From Acidobacteriota bacterium (GTDB lineage Bacteria > Acidobacteriota > Polarisedimenticolia > JACPZX01): a DNA stretch of 35,020 nucleotides. Under the pieces are notes generated by a model. It was not told the origin of the DNA. It made no database searches and was given only the letters and a program-made list of their open reading frames with translations. Positions within the stretch are counted from its first letter, which is position 1; each line of letters begins with the position of its first letter. The DNA is taken from contig JACPZX010000009.1 in the NCBI GenBank assembly GCA_016195325.1, forward strand, positions 1 to 35,020. The letters are read 5' to 3'. Both the position numbers and the translations under genes were made by a program. Positions 7,072 to 16,089 of the stretch are shown piece by piece.

Positions 7072-10000
7072 ATGCGCCGCACTCTGGTTCTACTGGGGGT
7101 TCTCGCCCTCTTCGCTCTCGCAAGCGATCAGGCCTTAGTTGGGTCTGCCGGTGGCTCCCGATCCGGGAATCACTGGCAGACCCGGCTGAGGCTTTTCGCG
7201 TCTGACCCCACTCCGCGCCGGGAGCCCCGGCGTCACGGGGCGCTTGAAGTCCAGATTCCCTCCTTCGGCTACGTTGGTCGGGACGGAGACATCTTCCTCC
7301 CCACGCGCACCATCCGCATCGCCATCCCCGAGGGGTCGGGGGGCGTCCGCATCACCGGGACGCGCGGGCGCCCGGCTCCCATCCCCGGGCTGAAGCTCGA
7401 CGCTCCGGCCCCCGCCTCCGATCGGATGGGGAGCCGCTCCCGGCCGCGCGCCACGACGCTGACCAAGCGGGAGGCCCGGCGCCAGGCCGCGAAGCTCGCG
7501 GATCCCGCGCCGGCGGACTTCGCCCCGCCGGCCGAGCCGATCCGCCTCGGGGACGTCGGATACTTCCGCGATCAGAGGTTCGTCGAGGTGATCTACACGC
7601 CGGTGGTCGCGCCGACCGGTGGAGGGGAGGCGCTCTTCTTCGGCAGGCTCGACGTCGACATCGTCGTCGAGGGGGTCGAGCCGGAGGCGATCGGGGACCT
7701 CCCGGCCCCGCCGGACCCCCTCTTCGAGGACCAGTACAGGCTGACCTTCGCGAACTACGACGAGAGCCGGTACTTCCGCGGACCCCGCTCGGGTCTGCCT
7801 CCGCAGGTCGCGCACCCGGCCCCCGGCGTACCGGCCGCCCCCTCGCGCCTGACGGCCGGCGCGGCGATCGACGGGTCCCTCGTCGCCGGCGCCGGCTCGC
7901 ACATCGCGTCCGGCTTCCCGTCGTACAAGCTCACCGTGACGAAGGACGGCGTGTACAGGATGTCGGCCACGTACCTGACCGCCTCGGGGACCGGCGTCGC
8001 GCAGGGGCTCACCGGCGCCGATCCCCGGCAGTTCAAGATCATGAACCGGGGGGTCGAGATCCCGATCTTCGTGCAGGGTGAGGGGGACGGGAGCTTCGAC
8101 ACCGGGGATTTCGTCGAGTTCTTCGGCCAGCGCCTGGACGGCCCCGAGACGCTCCTGAACTTCAGCCTCGGCCAGTCGCCGGGGATCTACCAGTACGACG
8201 ACTACGGCGACAAGAACGTCTACTGGCTCTCGGTCGACATGAGCGGGACGCGCCTCCGCATGGCCACGCAATCCGCCCCGCCCGACCTCGGCCTTCCGCT
8301 CGCGACCGACTTCGGCGAGACGATCCACACCGAGATCGACAACCTCTACCAGCCGACGGGCGGGGACGACCCGTTCCTCGAGGCGCCGCGTCTCAACAGC
8401 AACCCGGGCGCCGTCGTGGCCGACGCGAACACGTGCGTCTACACGAACCCGGGGATCCCGACCGGCACGAACTACCTCGACGGAAACGTCACCGACCCGA
8501 ACAGCACGCACTACTGCCCCGCCTGCAAGGTCACGACGCCGGGGGTGAACACCGCCTCGCCGACGCCGGCGACGATCACCGTGCGGATGAGGGGGACGAC
8601 GGAGGAGCCGGCGGTGGTCCCCGATCACCTCACGGTCGTCGAGCTCAACTCGACGGCCGCGCGATCGACGGCCCAGTGCTGGAACGGCCTGAGCTTCGTC
8701 GAGCAGCCCGTCACGCTCCCGCAGTCCTCGCTCGGCGGCTCGGTCGTCATGAAGATCGAGCAGCCGGGCCTCCAGGGGACGACCGCGAACGAGCAGCTCC
8801 TGGTCGACTTCACCGAGGTCGCGTACCGGCGCCTCTTCCAGGCGGTCTCCGACGGCCTGACGTTCGGCGTTCCCAACCAGGGGAACCGGATTGCCGTGTC
8901 GGGGATCTCGACGAACGTCGCCGCCAGCGTCGAGCTCCTCGAGATCGCGGGCACGGTCGCGCCTCCCGACGCGTTCGGCGGCCCTGCGATCGCGCTCCCC
9001 ACGCGAGTCCTCGACGGTGCGTTCTCGGGGAGCGGGAGCAACCGCACGCTGACCTTCACGAGCGACCTCGACCCCAACGCGGGGGCGACGCGCACGTACT
9101 ACCTCGCGGGACCGGCCGGCGGCTTGCTGCTCCCGGACACCGTCGTCCAGGACGTTCCCTCCACACTGCTCGACCCGACGAACCAGGCCGACGTCATCGT
9201 CCTCGGCGACCCGAACGTCATGGACCAGTCGGGGGGGAGCGCCTTCACCGCGTACTGGAACCACCGCGCGGCCGTCGACGGCTACGCGATCAAGGTCGTG
9301 AGCATCCTCGACGTCTACGACGAGTTCGGTTACGGCATCCAGCATCCCGAGGCGATCAAGAACTTCCTCGAGTACGCCTACCAGAACTGGAAGGGGCCGC
9401 TCCTCGATCCCAATCGCCCCCCTCCCGCGTTCCTGACGATCGTCGGCGACACGACGGCCGATCCGAAAAACAACCTCGCCCGCAGCGACTGGATCAACCA
9501 CGTCCCCACCTACATCATGTTCCAGTACAGCGCGGTCCTGGGCTTCTACGCGTCGGACGCCTTCATCGCGGCTTTCCACGGGAACGATCAGATCCCCGAC
9601 ATCCATCTCGGGCGCGTCTCAGTCCGCACGGCGGCGGAGGCGACGACCGTCTTCCAGAAGCTCCTCGACTACGAGACGCTCACCCCTGCCGGGGGCTGGC
9701 AGGGGCGCGGCGTCTTCATCGCCGACGAGGGGAAGGTCCCGGGAGAGTCGAGCGAGTTCCAGCGCATCACCGACGAGGTCGCGGACGGCTTCTGGAACCC
9801 GAAGCCCCCATTCTCCGCGACGAAGCTCTACTTCGACACGGCGAAGTACGATTTCGGGAACAGCCACAACGGGACGTTCGACACGCTCTTCCTGAACGAC
9901 ATCATCGCCGCCCAGAACGCCGGGGACTCGCTCCTCACGTACACCGGTCACGGCGCCTTCTCGATCTGGGGGGTTGACGGTTGGCTCTTCACGAGCGACG

Positions 10001-11565
10001 TCGCGAGCTTCGCCCAGAACAACACCTACTCGTTCATGATCAACGAGAACTGCCTGTCGGGCGGCTTCCACGCCCTCGGGCAGGAGGCGCTCAGCGAGAC
10101 TTTCCTCAAGGCGCCGGGGAAGGGGGCGGCGGCCTTCTTCGCCCCCGCGGGCCTCTCGTTCTCATTCATCGGCGAGGCGATCAACACCCAGGTCTACGGG
10201 GACATCTTCGGCGCGCACAAGATGCGGCAGTTCGGCCCCCTCATCACGAACGTCCGCCTCCTCCTCGGCTCGCTCGGCTCCGTCCTCGACGAGCAGTCGT
10301 ACATGCTCGTCGGCGATCCGACGAGCCACTTCGCCGTGCCGGCCCCGCGGCCGCCGACGGCGCTCGCGGCCGTCTCCGCGAACGCGCTGGTCACGCTCTC
10401 GTGGACCCCGAGCGCCGATCCGAACACGAAGACGCTGGTCTATCGCGCGACGAGCCCGTCCGGGCCGTTCGCGACCGTGACCCCCGCGGCGCTCACCGGA
10501 TCCGGGTACACCGACCCGAACGTCGTCAACGCGCAGACCTATTACTACGAGGTCTCGGCGCTGGACGGCTCCGGGTACGAGGGGCGCCGGAGCAACTTCA
10601 ACTCCGACTGCGTGACGGCGAACCTTCCGGCGAGCGGCCCCGACTGCGTCTGGGCGAGGCCTGCGAACCCGAACCCCCCCGCCACGCCCGCCGGCGCGTA
10701 CGTCTACAGCGACGGGAGCGGCGTGAAGCTGGGCGTCGCCTGGCTCGCCAACTCCGAGAACGATCTCGCGAACTACGTCATCCGGTACGGGACGCAGCCA
10801 GGGGGGCCCTACAACCAGACCTTCATGGCCAACCCGACGGCGACGGGGGCCACGATCGGCGGGCTCACCAACGGGACGACGTACTACCTCAAGCTGACGG
10901 CGAAGAACACCTCCGGCCTCGAGTCGGCGCCGACCGCGGAGATGCCCGGCAAGCCGAGCGTCTTCTCCGGCGAGAACCCGCCCGAGATCATCGGCGATCT
11001 GCGCATCTTCGTCACGCCGTCCGATGGAAACTCGCTCACGCTGCAGTGGACGCCGCCCGCGGCGGACATTTACGGCAACCCGACGGCCATCGGCTCGTTC
11101 TCGATCTACCGCGGCCTCATCCCGACCTTCCCGCTCGATTCCTCGACGCGGGTCGCGACCATCTCGAACCCGAGCCTCGTCACGTACAACGACCCCGGGG
11201 CGAAGTCGGCGGCGCCGAACTACTACTACCTCGTGACGAGCACCGACAAGCGCGGCTTCACGAGCGGCGGCGGCAACGAGCTCCCGGCGGGGATCTCGGA
11301 TCTGCTCGCGAGCCTGAACGGCGGCGGCACCAGCATCCACTTCTCGTGGAGCCCGATCACGATGAACGTGAAAGGGGGGGCGACCGGGGTCTCGAAGTAC
11401 ATGCTCTACGCGAGCGACACGCCCATCCCGCGATCGAGGGTCGACACGCTGTCGCCCTCCATCGACAACATCCAGACGAACAGCGCGGACGTGCCGGTCA
11501 TCGTGACCCGGAAATACTACACTGTCATCGTGGTCGACCTGCGAGGCAACAAGAGTCCCCTTTGA
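7072..11565 (+). CDS. Secreted C25 (gingipain-like) peptidase with Fn3-like repeats
   Basis: A 1497-residue exported protein with signal peptide MRRTLVLLGVLALFALAS. An N-terminal ~650-residue region resembles the pro/beta-rich part of C25 proteins (KLTVTKDGVYRMS, GADPRQFKIMNRG, DTGDFVEFFG). The C25 domain spans roughly 690-1085 and holds VGDTTAD, DIHLGRVSVRTAAEA, YTGHG (His960) and NENCLSGGF (Cys994). The 34-residue His-Cys spacing matches the gingipain dyad closely. From 1091 to the end there are about four Fn3-like modules of the SWTPSAD...YYYEVSALD type. I see no LPxTG sortase motif or recognisable type IX signal. ATG 7072 is chosen (GTG 7066 is in frame), with GAGGTAAG upstream. It begins 100 nt after precursor 2. 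A role in peptide maturation is possible but unsupported. Confidence 0.82.
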   Translation: MRRTLVLLGVLALFALASDQALVGSAGGSRSGNHWQTRLRLFASDPTPRREPRRHGALEVQIPSFGYVGRDGDIFLPTRTIRIAIPEGSGGVRITGTRGRPAPIPGLKLDAPAPASDRMGSRSRPRATTLTKREARRQAAKLADPAPADFAPPAEPIRLGDVGYFRDQRFVEVIYTPVVAPTGGGEALFFGRLDVDIVVEGVEPEAIGDLPAPPDPLFEDQYRLTFANYDESRYFRGPRSGLPPQVAHPAPGVPAAPSRLTAGAAIDGSLVAGAGSHIASGFPSYKLTVTKDGVYRMSATYLTASGTGVAQGLTGADPRQFKIMNRGVEIPIFVQGEGDGSFDTGDFVEFFGQRLDGPETLLNFSLGQSPGIYQYDDYGDKNVYWLSVDMSGTRLRMATQSAPPDLGLPLATDFGETIHTEIDNLYQPTGGDDPFLEAPRLNSNPGAVVADANTCVYTNPGIPTGTNYLDGNVTDPNSTHYCPACKVTTPGVNTASPTPATITVRMRGTTEEPAVVPDHLTVVELNSTAARSTAQCWNGLSFVEQPVTLPQSSLGGSVVMKIEQPGLQGTTANEQLLVDFTEVAYRRLFQAVSDGLTFGVPNQGNRIAVSGISTNVAASVELLEIAGTVAPPDAFGGPAIALPTRVLDGAFSGSGSNRTLTFTSDLDPNAGATRTYYLAGPAGGLLLPDTVVQDVPSTLLDPTNQADVIVLGDPNVMDQSGGSAFTAYWNHRAAVDGYAIKVVSILDVYDEFGYGIQHPEAIKNFLEYAYQNWKGPLLDPNRPPPAFLTIVGDTTADPKNNLARSDWINHVPTYIMFQYSAVLGFYASDAFIAAFHGNDQIPDIHLGRVSVRTAAEATTVFQKLLDYETLTPAGGWQGRGVFIADEGKVPGESSEFQRITDEVADGFWNPKPPFSATKLYFDTAKYDFGNSHNGTFDTLFLNDIIAAQNAGDSLLTYTGHGAFSIWGVDGWLFTSDVASFAQNNTYSFMINENCLSGGFHALGQEALSETFLKAPGKGAAAFFAPAGLSFSFIGEAINTQVYGDIFGAHKMRQFGPLITNVRLLLGSLGSVLDEQSYMLVGDPTSHFAVPAPRPPTALAAVSANALVTLSWTPSADPNTKTLVYRATSPSGPFATVTPAALTGSGYTDPNVVNAQTYYYEVSALDGSGYEGRRSNFNSDCVTANLPASGPDCVWARPANPNPPATPAGAYVYSDGSGVKLGVAWLANSENDLANYVIRYGTQPGGPYNQTFMANPTATGATIGGLTNGTTYYLKLTAKNTSGLESAPTAEMPGKPSVFSGENPPEIIGDLRIFVTPSDGNSLTLQWTPPAADIYGNPTAIGSFSIYRGLIPTFPLDSSTRVATISNPSLVTYNDPGAKSAAPNYYYLVTSTDKRGFTSGGGNELPAGISDLLASLNGGGTSIHFSWSPITMNVKGGATGVSKYMLYASDTPIPRSRVDTLSPSIDNIQTNSADVPVIVTRKYYTVIVVDLRGNKSPL

Positions 11566-12131
11566 CGTCTCAGTCGTTCACGCTGGCAGGCGCAGACGAC
11601 GACGCCGCCGGATCGCTCGACCTCCTCATCGAAAGGGCCCGCGACGGGGAGGAGTCCGCCTACGAGGAGATCCTCAGGCGCTTCGAGGGGAAGGCGATCG
11701 GCATCGCCCGCAACCTCGGCGCCTCCCGCCAGGACGCCGAGGACATCGCGCAGGAGAGCTTCCTCAGGCTCTTCCGGCACATCGCGTCGTACCGGGGCGG
11801 TCGCCGCTTCACCGCGTACTTCTACCGCATCGTCATCAACGTCGCGCGCGATCACATGCGGGCGGCACGCTCACCTGGCGCCTCCTCGTCCCTCGAGCCG
11901 GAGCTCGACGCGCTCCCGTCGGGGGCGATGCCGGCGATCGAGGATCTCGAGCTGAAGGAGCGGCTGCGCCTCGCGCTCCTCACGCTCGCCCCGCGCGAGC
12001 GCGAGGTGATCGTGCTCAAGGAGATCCACGGTCTCAGCACGTGGGAGGTGTCGAAGATCCTGCGGCTCGATCCGATCACGGTGAGGCGCCATGCGATGCG
12101 GGCGAGGGAGCGGCTGAGGAAGAAGCTGTAG
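11562..12131 (+). CDS. ECF-type RNA polymerase sigma factor
   Basis: A 189-residue sigma-70-family factor. Region 2 includes GASRQDAEDIAQESFLRLFR and FTAYFYRIVINVARDHMR. After an acidic linker, region 4 has LTLAPREREVIVLKEIHGLS and a helix-turn-helix, WEVSKILRLDPITVRRHAMR. It would direct RNA polymerase to a specific promoter set. The TTG start overlaps the stop of the C25 gene (TTGA), so the two are probably translated together; no obvious anti-sigma gene follows. The small membrane protein at 17348 is one distant candidate partner. It is convergent with the sulfatase-like gene at 12145, with only 13 nt between the stops. Confidence 0.88.
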   Translation: MTSQSFTLAGADDDAAGSLDLLIERARDGEESAYEEILRRFEGKAIGIARNLGASRQDAEDIAQESFLRLFRHIASYRGGRRFTAYFYRIVINVARDHMRAARSPGASSSLEPELDALPSGAMPAIEDLELKERLRLALLTLAPREREVIVLKEIHGLSTWEVSKILRLDPITVRRHAMRARERLRKKL

Positions 12132-12144
12132 CCGCCGCGGCCGG

Positions 12145-14100
12145 CTACAGATATCGCCGCACGAGGTCCGCGAACTCCGTCGACTTCCGGAGCTCCGCGA
12201 AGTAGGGATCCCGGAAGAGCGACTCGACGTCGCGCTCGAGCTTCAAGTAGGCGTCGAGGGACCTCATCGCCTCGGCGCGGCGGTGCGTCTCCTCGAAGCA
12301 GATCGCCTCGAGGTAGGCGGCCTTCGCGAAGTTCGGGTTCAGCTCGCGCGAATGGCCGAAGGCCTCGAGGGCCAGGGTCCACTTCTTCGCGTAGAAGAAG
12401 GCGAAGCCGTACATGTAATGGGCCTGCGACGATCGCGGGACCACGCTCACGAACTCGGCCATGAGCTTCTCGGCCTCGTCGTAGGACTGCTCCTTGAGGA
12501 GCATCCAGCCGAGGATGCGGTAGATCTCCTCGCTGTCGGGGTAGATCGAGAGGGCCTTCCGCAGCACCCGCTTCGCGTCGTCGCGCTTCCCCGCGGCGGC
12601 GTACGCCTGCGCCAGGTTCACGAGGCCGATCTTGTTCTCGGGGTCGGCCTTCACCGTCAGCGTGAGGAGCCTGATCGCCTCGTCGTACTTCTTCTCGCCG
12701 ATCAGTGTGCGGCCGAAGCCGAGGGGCTCGATGAGGAGGACGACGTCCTTCGGATCGCGCGCGGGCCCCTTGCGCGCCTTCGACTGGCTGCCTGCGATGT
12801 AGCCGAGGCTGAGAAGGCGGTTGCGGAAGTCCTCGTCGAGGTCTGCGGTCTTGGTGTCCTTGCGCGCCGTTTCGTCGAGCCGTGCGGTCACGTCGCGGTA
12901 CTCCGCCTGCGCGATCTGCGCCCGGCGCGGATCGCCGTCGTGGATGTTGTCCAGCTCGCGCGGGTCGTCCTCGAGGGAGTAGAGCTCCGGCGTCGGCAGA
13001 TCGATGAACTTGAGGTTCGGCATCCTCACCCCCTTCACCTCGGCCCAGCCGTACGTCGCGCTCGGGTAGATCGTCTCGAGGTAGATCGTCCGGGCCGGGA
13101 CGCGCCCGCTCCCGAGGACGGCCGGAAGGAGGCTGAACCCCTCGACGTTCGCCGGGATCTTCGCCCCGATCGCCTCGAGGGCGGTGGGCATGATGTCCAT
13201 CGTCGAGGCGATGTCCGTGACGCGCGCGCCGTGCTTCCCGCCGGGGGCGCGCACGATCAGGGGGACGTGGGTCGTGACGTCGTAGATGAACGTGCCGTGA
13301 AACGACTCCTGGTGCTCGCCGAGGCTCTCGCCGTGATCCCCCGCCAGGATGATGATCGAGTCGTCGTAGTGGCCGAGGTCCTTCAGCCTCTGCACGAGGC
13401 GGGAGAGGGCGCGGTCGGCGTAGACCACCTCGCCGTCGTACGGCCGGCTGGCGTACGTGTGCTTGAAGGGCTCGGGAGGATCGTACGGGTGGTGCGGGTC
13501 GAAGAGGTGGAGCCACAGGAAGAACGGGCGATCGGACTCCGCCTCGAGCCACTTCACGGCCCGTGCGACGCTCTTGACCGCCTTCCTCTCGTCGTACCAG
13601 AGGCCGTGCCCCTCGGCGGTCCCTGCGATCCCCTCGTCGTAGTAGAGGTCAAAACCCTGGTTGAGGCCGAACCTCGCGGCAAGCACGAGGCAGCTCACGA
13701 CCGCGCCGGTGCGCATGCCGCGATCGCGCGCGATCTCCGCCAGCGTCGTCTCGCCGTCGGCGAGGATCGACGTGCCGTTGAGGCGCAGCCCGTGCGAGAT
13801 CGGGTAGCGCCCGGTCATGATCGTGGCGTGCGACGGCGCCGTCAGCGGCATCGGCGTGAAGGCCTTCTCGAAGAGGACGCCGTCCGCCGCGAGGCCGTCG
13901 ATCGTGGGGGTCGCGATGCGCCGTCCGCCGTAGCAGCCGAGGCGGTCGGTGCGGAGCGTGTCGATCGTGATCAGCACGATGTTGCGCGCCGGCTGCGCGC
14001 CGTGCGCCCCGGCGCAGCTCGTCGCGCCGATCGCCGCGCCGATCCCGAACGCCATCGCGGCTCCAAGAGCGATCGCCGCGCCCCGGGAGACGCGCGTCAT
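12145..14100 (-). CDS. Sulfatase-fold protein with C-terminal TPRs
   Basis: A 651-residue exported protein with an N-terminal hydrophobic signal of about 28 residues. The alkaline-phosphatase/sulfatase domain shows ITIDTLRTDRLGCYG (Asp47 metal ligand), HLFDPHHPYDPP, and ILAGDHGESLGEH (metal-binding Asp-His). At the nucleophile, LTAPSHATIMTG has Thr87 where formylglycine sulfatases have Cys or Ser, and His replaces the Arg of CxPSR. It should therefore not be matured by formylglycine-generating enzyme; a Thr nucleophile, as in phosphoethanolamine transferases, is conceivable. After LLSLGYI, residues ~440-640 form TPR-like helices. The ATG overlaps the stop of the upstream gene (ATGA), so the two form a coupled pair of paralogues. 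The substrate is unknown. Confidence 0.82.
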   Translation of the reverse strand: MTRVSRGAAIALGAAMAFGIGAAIGATSCAGAHGAQPARNIVLITIDTLRTDRLGCYGGRRIATPTIDGLAADGVLFEKAFTPMPLTAPSHATIMTGRYPISHGLRLNGTSILADGETTLAEIARDRGMRTGAVVSCLVLAARFGLNQGFDLYYDEGIAGTAEGHGLWYDERKAVKSVARAVKWLEAESDRPFFLWLHLFDPHHPYDPPEPFKHTYASRPYDGEVVYADRALSRLVQRLKDLGHYDDSIIILAGDHGESLGEHQESFHGTFIYDVTTHVPLIVRAPGGKHGARVTDIASTMDIMPTALEAIGAKIPANVEGFSLLPAVLGSGRVPARTIYLETIYPSATYGWAEVKGVRMPNLKFIDLPTPELYSLEDDPRELDNIHDGDPRRAQIAQAEYRDVTARLDETARKDTKTADLDEDFRNRLLSLGYIAGSQSKARKGPARDPKDVVLLIEPLGFGRTLIGEKKYDEAIRLLTLTVKADPENKIGLVNLAQAYAAAGKRDDAKRVLRKALSIYPDSEEIYRILGWMLLKEQSYDEAEKLMAEFVSVVPRSSQAHYMYGFAFFYAKKWTLALEAFGHSRELNPNFAKAAYLEAICFEETHRRAEAMRSLDAYLKLERDVESLFRDPYFAELRKSTEFADLVRRYL

Positions 14101-16004
14101 CGCGGCGCGGGGGTCGACTCGCTCGGCGACCTCGGTCCGGTCCGGCCGGCCGGCCCGCCCGGGCCCGCGGCGGCGACCGCCTTCCCCTCGGTGACCTGCG
14201 CGAAGCGCGGGTTCTTGCGGATCGGGTCGAGGTCGGTGTCGCGCGACATGTGCTGGAAATCGCGGAAGCCGTTCTTCACGGCGCGGTCGAGGTAGTCGAT
14301 CGCGACGTCGGGGTTGGTCGAGGCGACGGCGCAGGCGGCGTCGTAGAGCCCCTCCTCGTTGAGGGGATCGAGCCTCACCGCCAGCTCGAAGAGCTTGCGC
14401 GCCTTCTCGGCGTCGGCGGCCGAGCGCGCGGCGACGAGCGCGGTGTGTCCCAGCTCGTGGTACGTCTCGCCGTCCGCGGGGGCGGCCGCCTGGGCGCGCT
14501 TGAAGCTGTCGTCCGCCTGCGGAAAGCGCCGCATCATCATGAGCATCGTCCCGGAGTCGAGGAGAGCCAGCTCGTTGGCGGGGTCGCGCTTGAGGGCATC
14601 CGAGAGGAGAAAGGCCGCCGCCTGCATCAGCCCGCGCTGGAGCGAGCGGTGCCCCTTCAGCGCCGCGTTTCCCGCGCCGACGTTTTCCCAAGGGAGCTTC
14701 GGCGCCCCGGGAGCGAGTGAGGTCGGCAGCCCCAGCTCCTTCACGACCTCCACCTGCGCGCCGGTGAGCGCTCTCGGCGCGGGCACCGCGCCGCCGAGGC
14801 GGACCGTCTCTGCGGCGAGGCGGGAGGCGTCGGCCGTGCGCGCCGGCGCGAGATCGCGCTCCTCGTTCGGATCGGCGGCGAGATCGTAGAGCTCCGTGTG
14901 CCCCGTCCCGGGGGCCTCGACGTACTTGAGCCCCCCCTCGCGGACGCCCCGGAGAGGCGCCCACCCGAAGAGAGTTCGCGGCAGCATCGTCTCGAAGTAA
15001 AGGGCGCGGCTCGCCGCGGGGCGCTCTCCCTTCCCGGCGTACCCGGCGAGAGACGTCCCCTGCATGCCGGCGCGATCGAGCCCCGCGAGATCGGCGATCG
15101 TCGGCGCGATGTCCACGAGGCTGACGGGATCGGCGGACTTGCCGACGGCGCCGCGCCCGCCGTTCGCGAACGAGGCGCGGAGGACCATGGGAACCCGAAG
15201 CGTCGTCTCCCGCAGCAGGATGCCGTGGTACTCCTCCCCCGATTCGCCGAGCGCCTCGCCGTGGTTCCCCGCGAGGACGATGATCGACGTGGCGTCGCGC
15301 CCGTGATCCTCGAGCCACTTCATCAGGCGCCCCAGCTCGTGATCGGCCGAGGCCACCTCGCCGCCGTACGGGTTGTCGGCGTACTTCTCCTTGTAAGGAG
15401 ACGGCGGCTCGTAGAAGAAGTGCGGATCGAAGAGATGAACCCAGAGGAACGATCGCTTCCCCGGGGGGAGCGCGCCGAGCCACTCGATGGCGCGATCGAC
15501 GATCTTCGCCGCGGGGATGCCGATGGCGGGGGAGGTCCGAAGGCGCGCGACCTCGCTGAAGGCATCCTGGTAGACGTCGAAGTCGCGCGCGAGGCCGTGC
15601 TTCGGATGGAGGGCCATCGCCGACGGGAAGGCCCCCGTCGCGTACCCGGCCTTCTTGAAGAGCGTCGCGAGCGTCGGGATCGCCTGAGGCAGCCGGTCGA
15701 TCCCGTCGTCGTGCACCGTCGTCCCCTCGGGGTACATCCCCGTGAGGATCGCGGCGATGGCGGGGAGCGTCTGCGGCGCCGGCGAGATGGCCGTCGTGAA
15801 GGTGATCCCCTTCGCGGCGAGCGCGTCCATCGCCGGCGTCTCGACCTTTCCCCCCATGAAGCCGGGGGCGTCGGCGCGCAGCGAGTCGATCGTGACGAGG
15901 ACGACGTCGGGGCGCGAGTCGGCGGGGGCGCCGCCGCAGGCGGCGAGCGAGCCCGCCGCGATCGCAAGCGCCGCGGCCGCGGCGAGAACTCGGTGTGATG
16001 TCAT
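14097..16004 (-). CDS. Sulfatase-fold lipoprotein with C-terminal TPRs, degenerate active site
   Basis: A 635-residue paralogue of the downstream gene. The signal peptide ends in a clear lipobox, LAAC (Cys23), so the protein is probably membrane-anchored by lipid. The sulfatase-fold domain has VTIDSLRADAPGF (Asp40) and HLFDPHFFYEPP. The nucleophile region QTLPAIAAILTG has Thr79 and lacks CxPSR, and VLAGNHGEALGE has Asn where the paralogue has Asp. Catalysis is doubtful; it may be a binding or regulatory partner. TPR-like repeats occupy about residues 490-620, followed by a Pro/Gly-rich tail. ATG 16004 is chosen because the signal peptide starts there. It is divergent from the gene at 16090. 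Confidence 0.8.
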   Translation of the reverse strand: MTSHRVLAAAAALAIAAGSLAACGGAPADSRPDVVLVTIDSLRADAPGFMGGKVETPAMDALAAKGITFTTAISPAPQTLPAIAAILTGMYPEGTTVHDDGIDRLPQAIPTLATLFKKAGYATGAFPSAMALHPKHGLARDFDVYQDAFSEVARLRTSPAIGIPAAKIVDRAIEWLGALPPGKRSFLWVHLFDPHFFYEPPSPYKEKYADNPYGGEVASADHELGRLMKWLEDHGRDATSIIVLAGNHGEALGESGEEYHGILLRETTLRVPMVLRASFANGGRGAVGKSADPVSLVDIAPTIADLAGLDRAGMQGTSLAGYAGKGERPAASRALYFETMLPRTLFGWAPLRGVREGGLKYVEAPGTGHTELYDLAADPNEERDLAPARTADASRLAAETVRLGGAVPAPRALTGAQVEVVKELGLPTSLAPGAPKLPWENVGAGNAALKGHRSLQRGLMQAAAFLLSDALKRDPANELALLDSGTMLMMMRRFPQADDSFKRAQAAAPADGETYHELGHTALVAARSAADAEKARKLFELAVRLDPLNEEGLYDAACAVASTNPDVAIDYLDRAVKNGFRDFQHMSRDTDLDPIRKNPRFAQVTEGKAVAAAGPGGPAGRTGPRSPSESTPAPR

Positions 16005-16026
16005 CGGCAGGGGATGGGAAACGTCC

Positions 16027-16055
16027 TTGAGGGGGAAGGGAGGCGAACGTATAAT
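16027..16055 (+). promoter_or_regulatory. Sigma-70 type promoter for the HExxH gene
   Basis: TTGAGG (16027-16032) and a perfect TATAAT (16050-16055) are 17 bp apart, in the divergent gap between the lipoprotein gene and the gene starting at 16090. The predicted leader is under 30 nt. Confidence 0.65.
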
Positions 16056-16089
16056 CGCCGCCTTCGTCCACGAGGGGGGCATTATAAGG

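Noticed and set aside
12145-16004. Annotating both genes as formylglycine sulfatases
   Set aside because: The Cys/Ser of CxPSR is Thr in both and the PSR context is lost.
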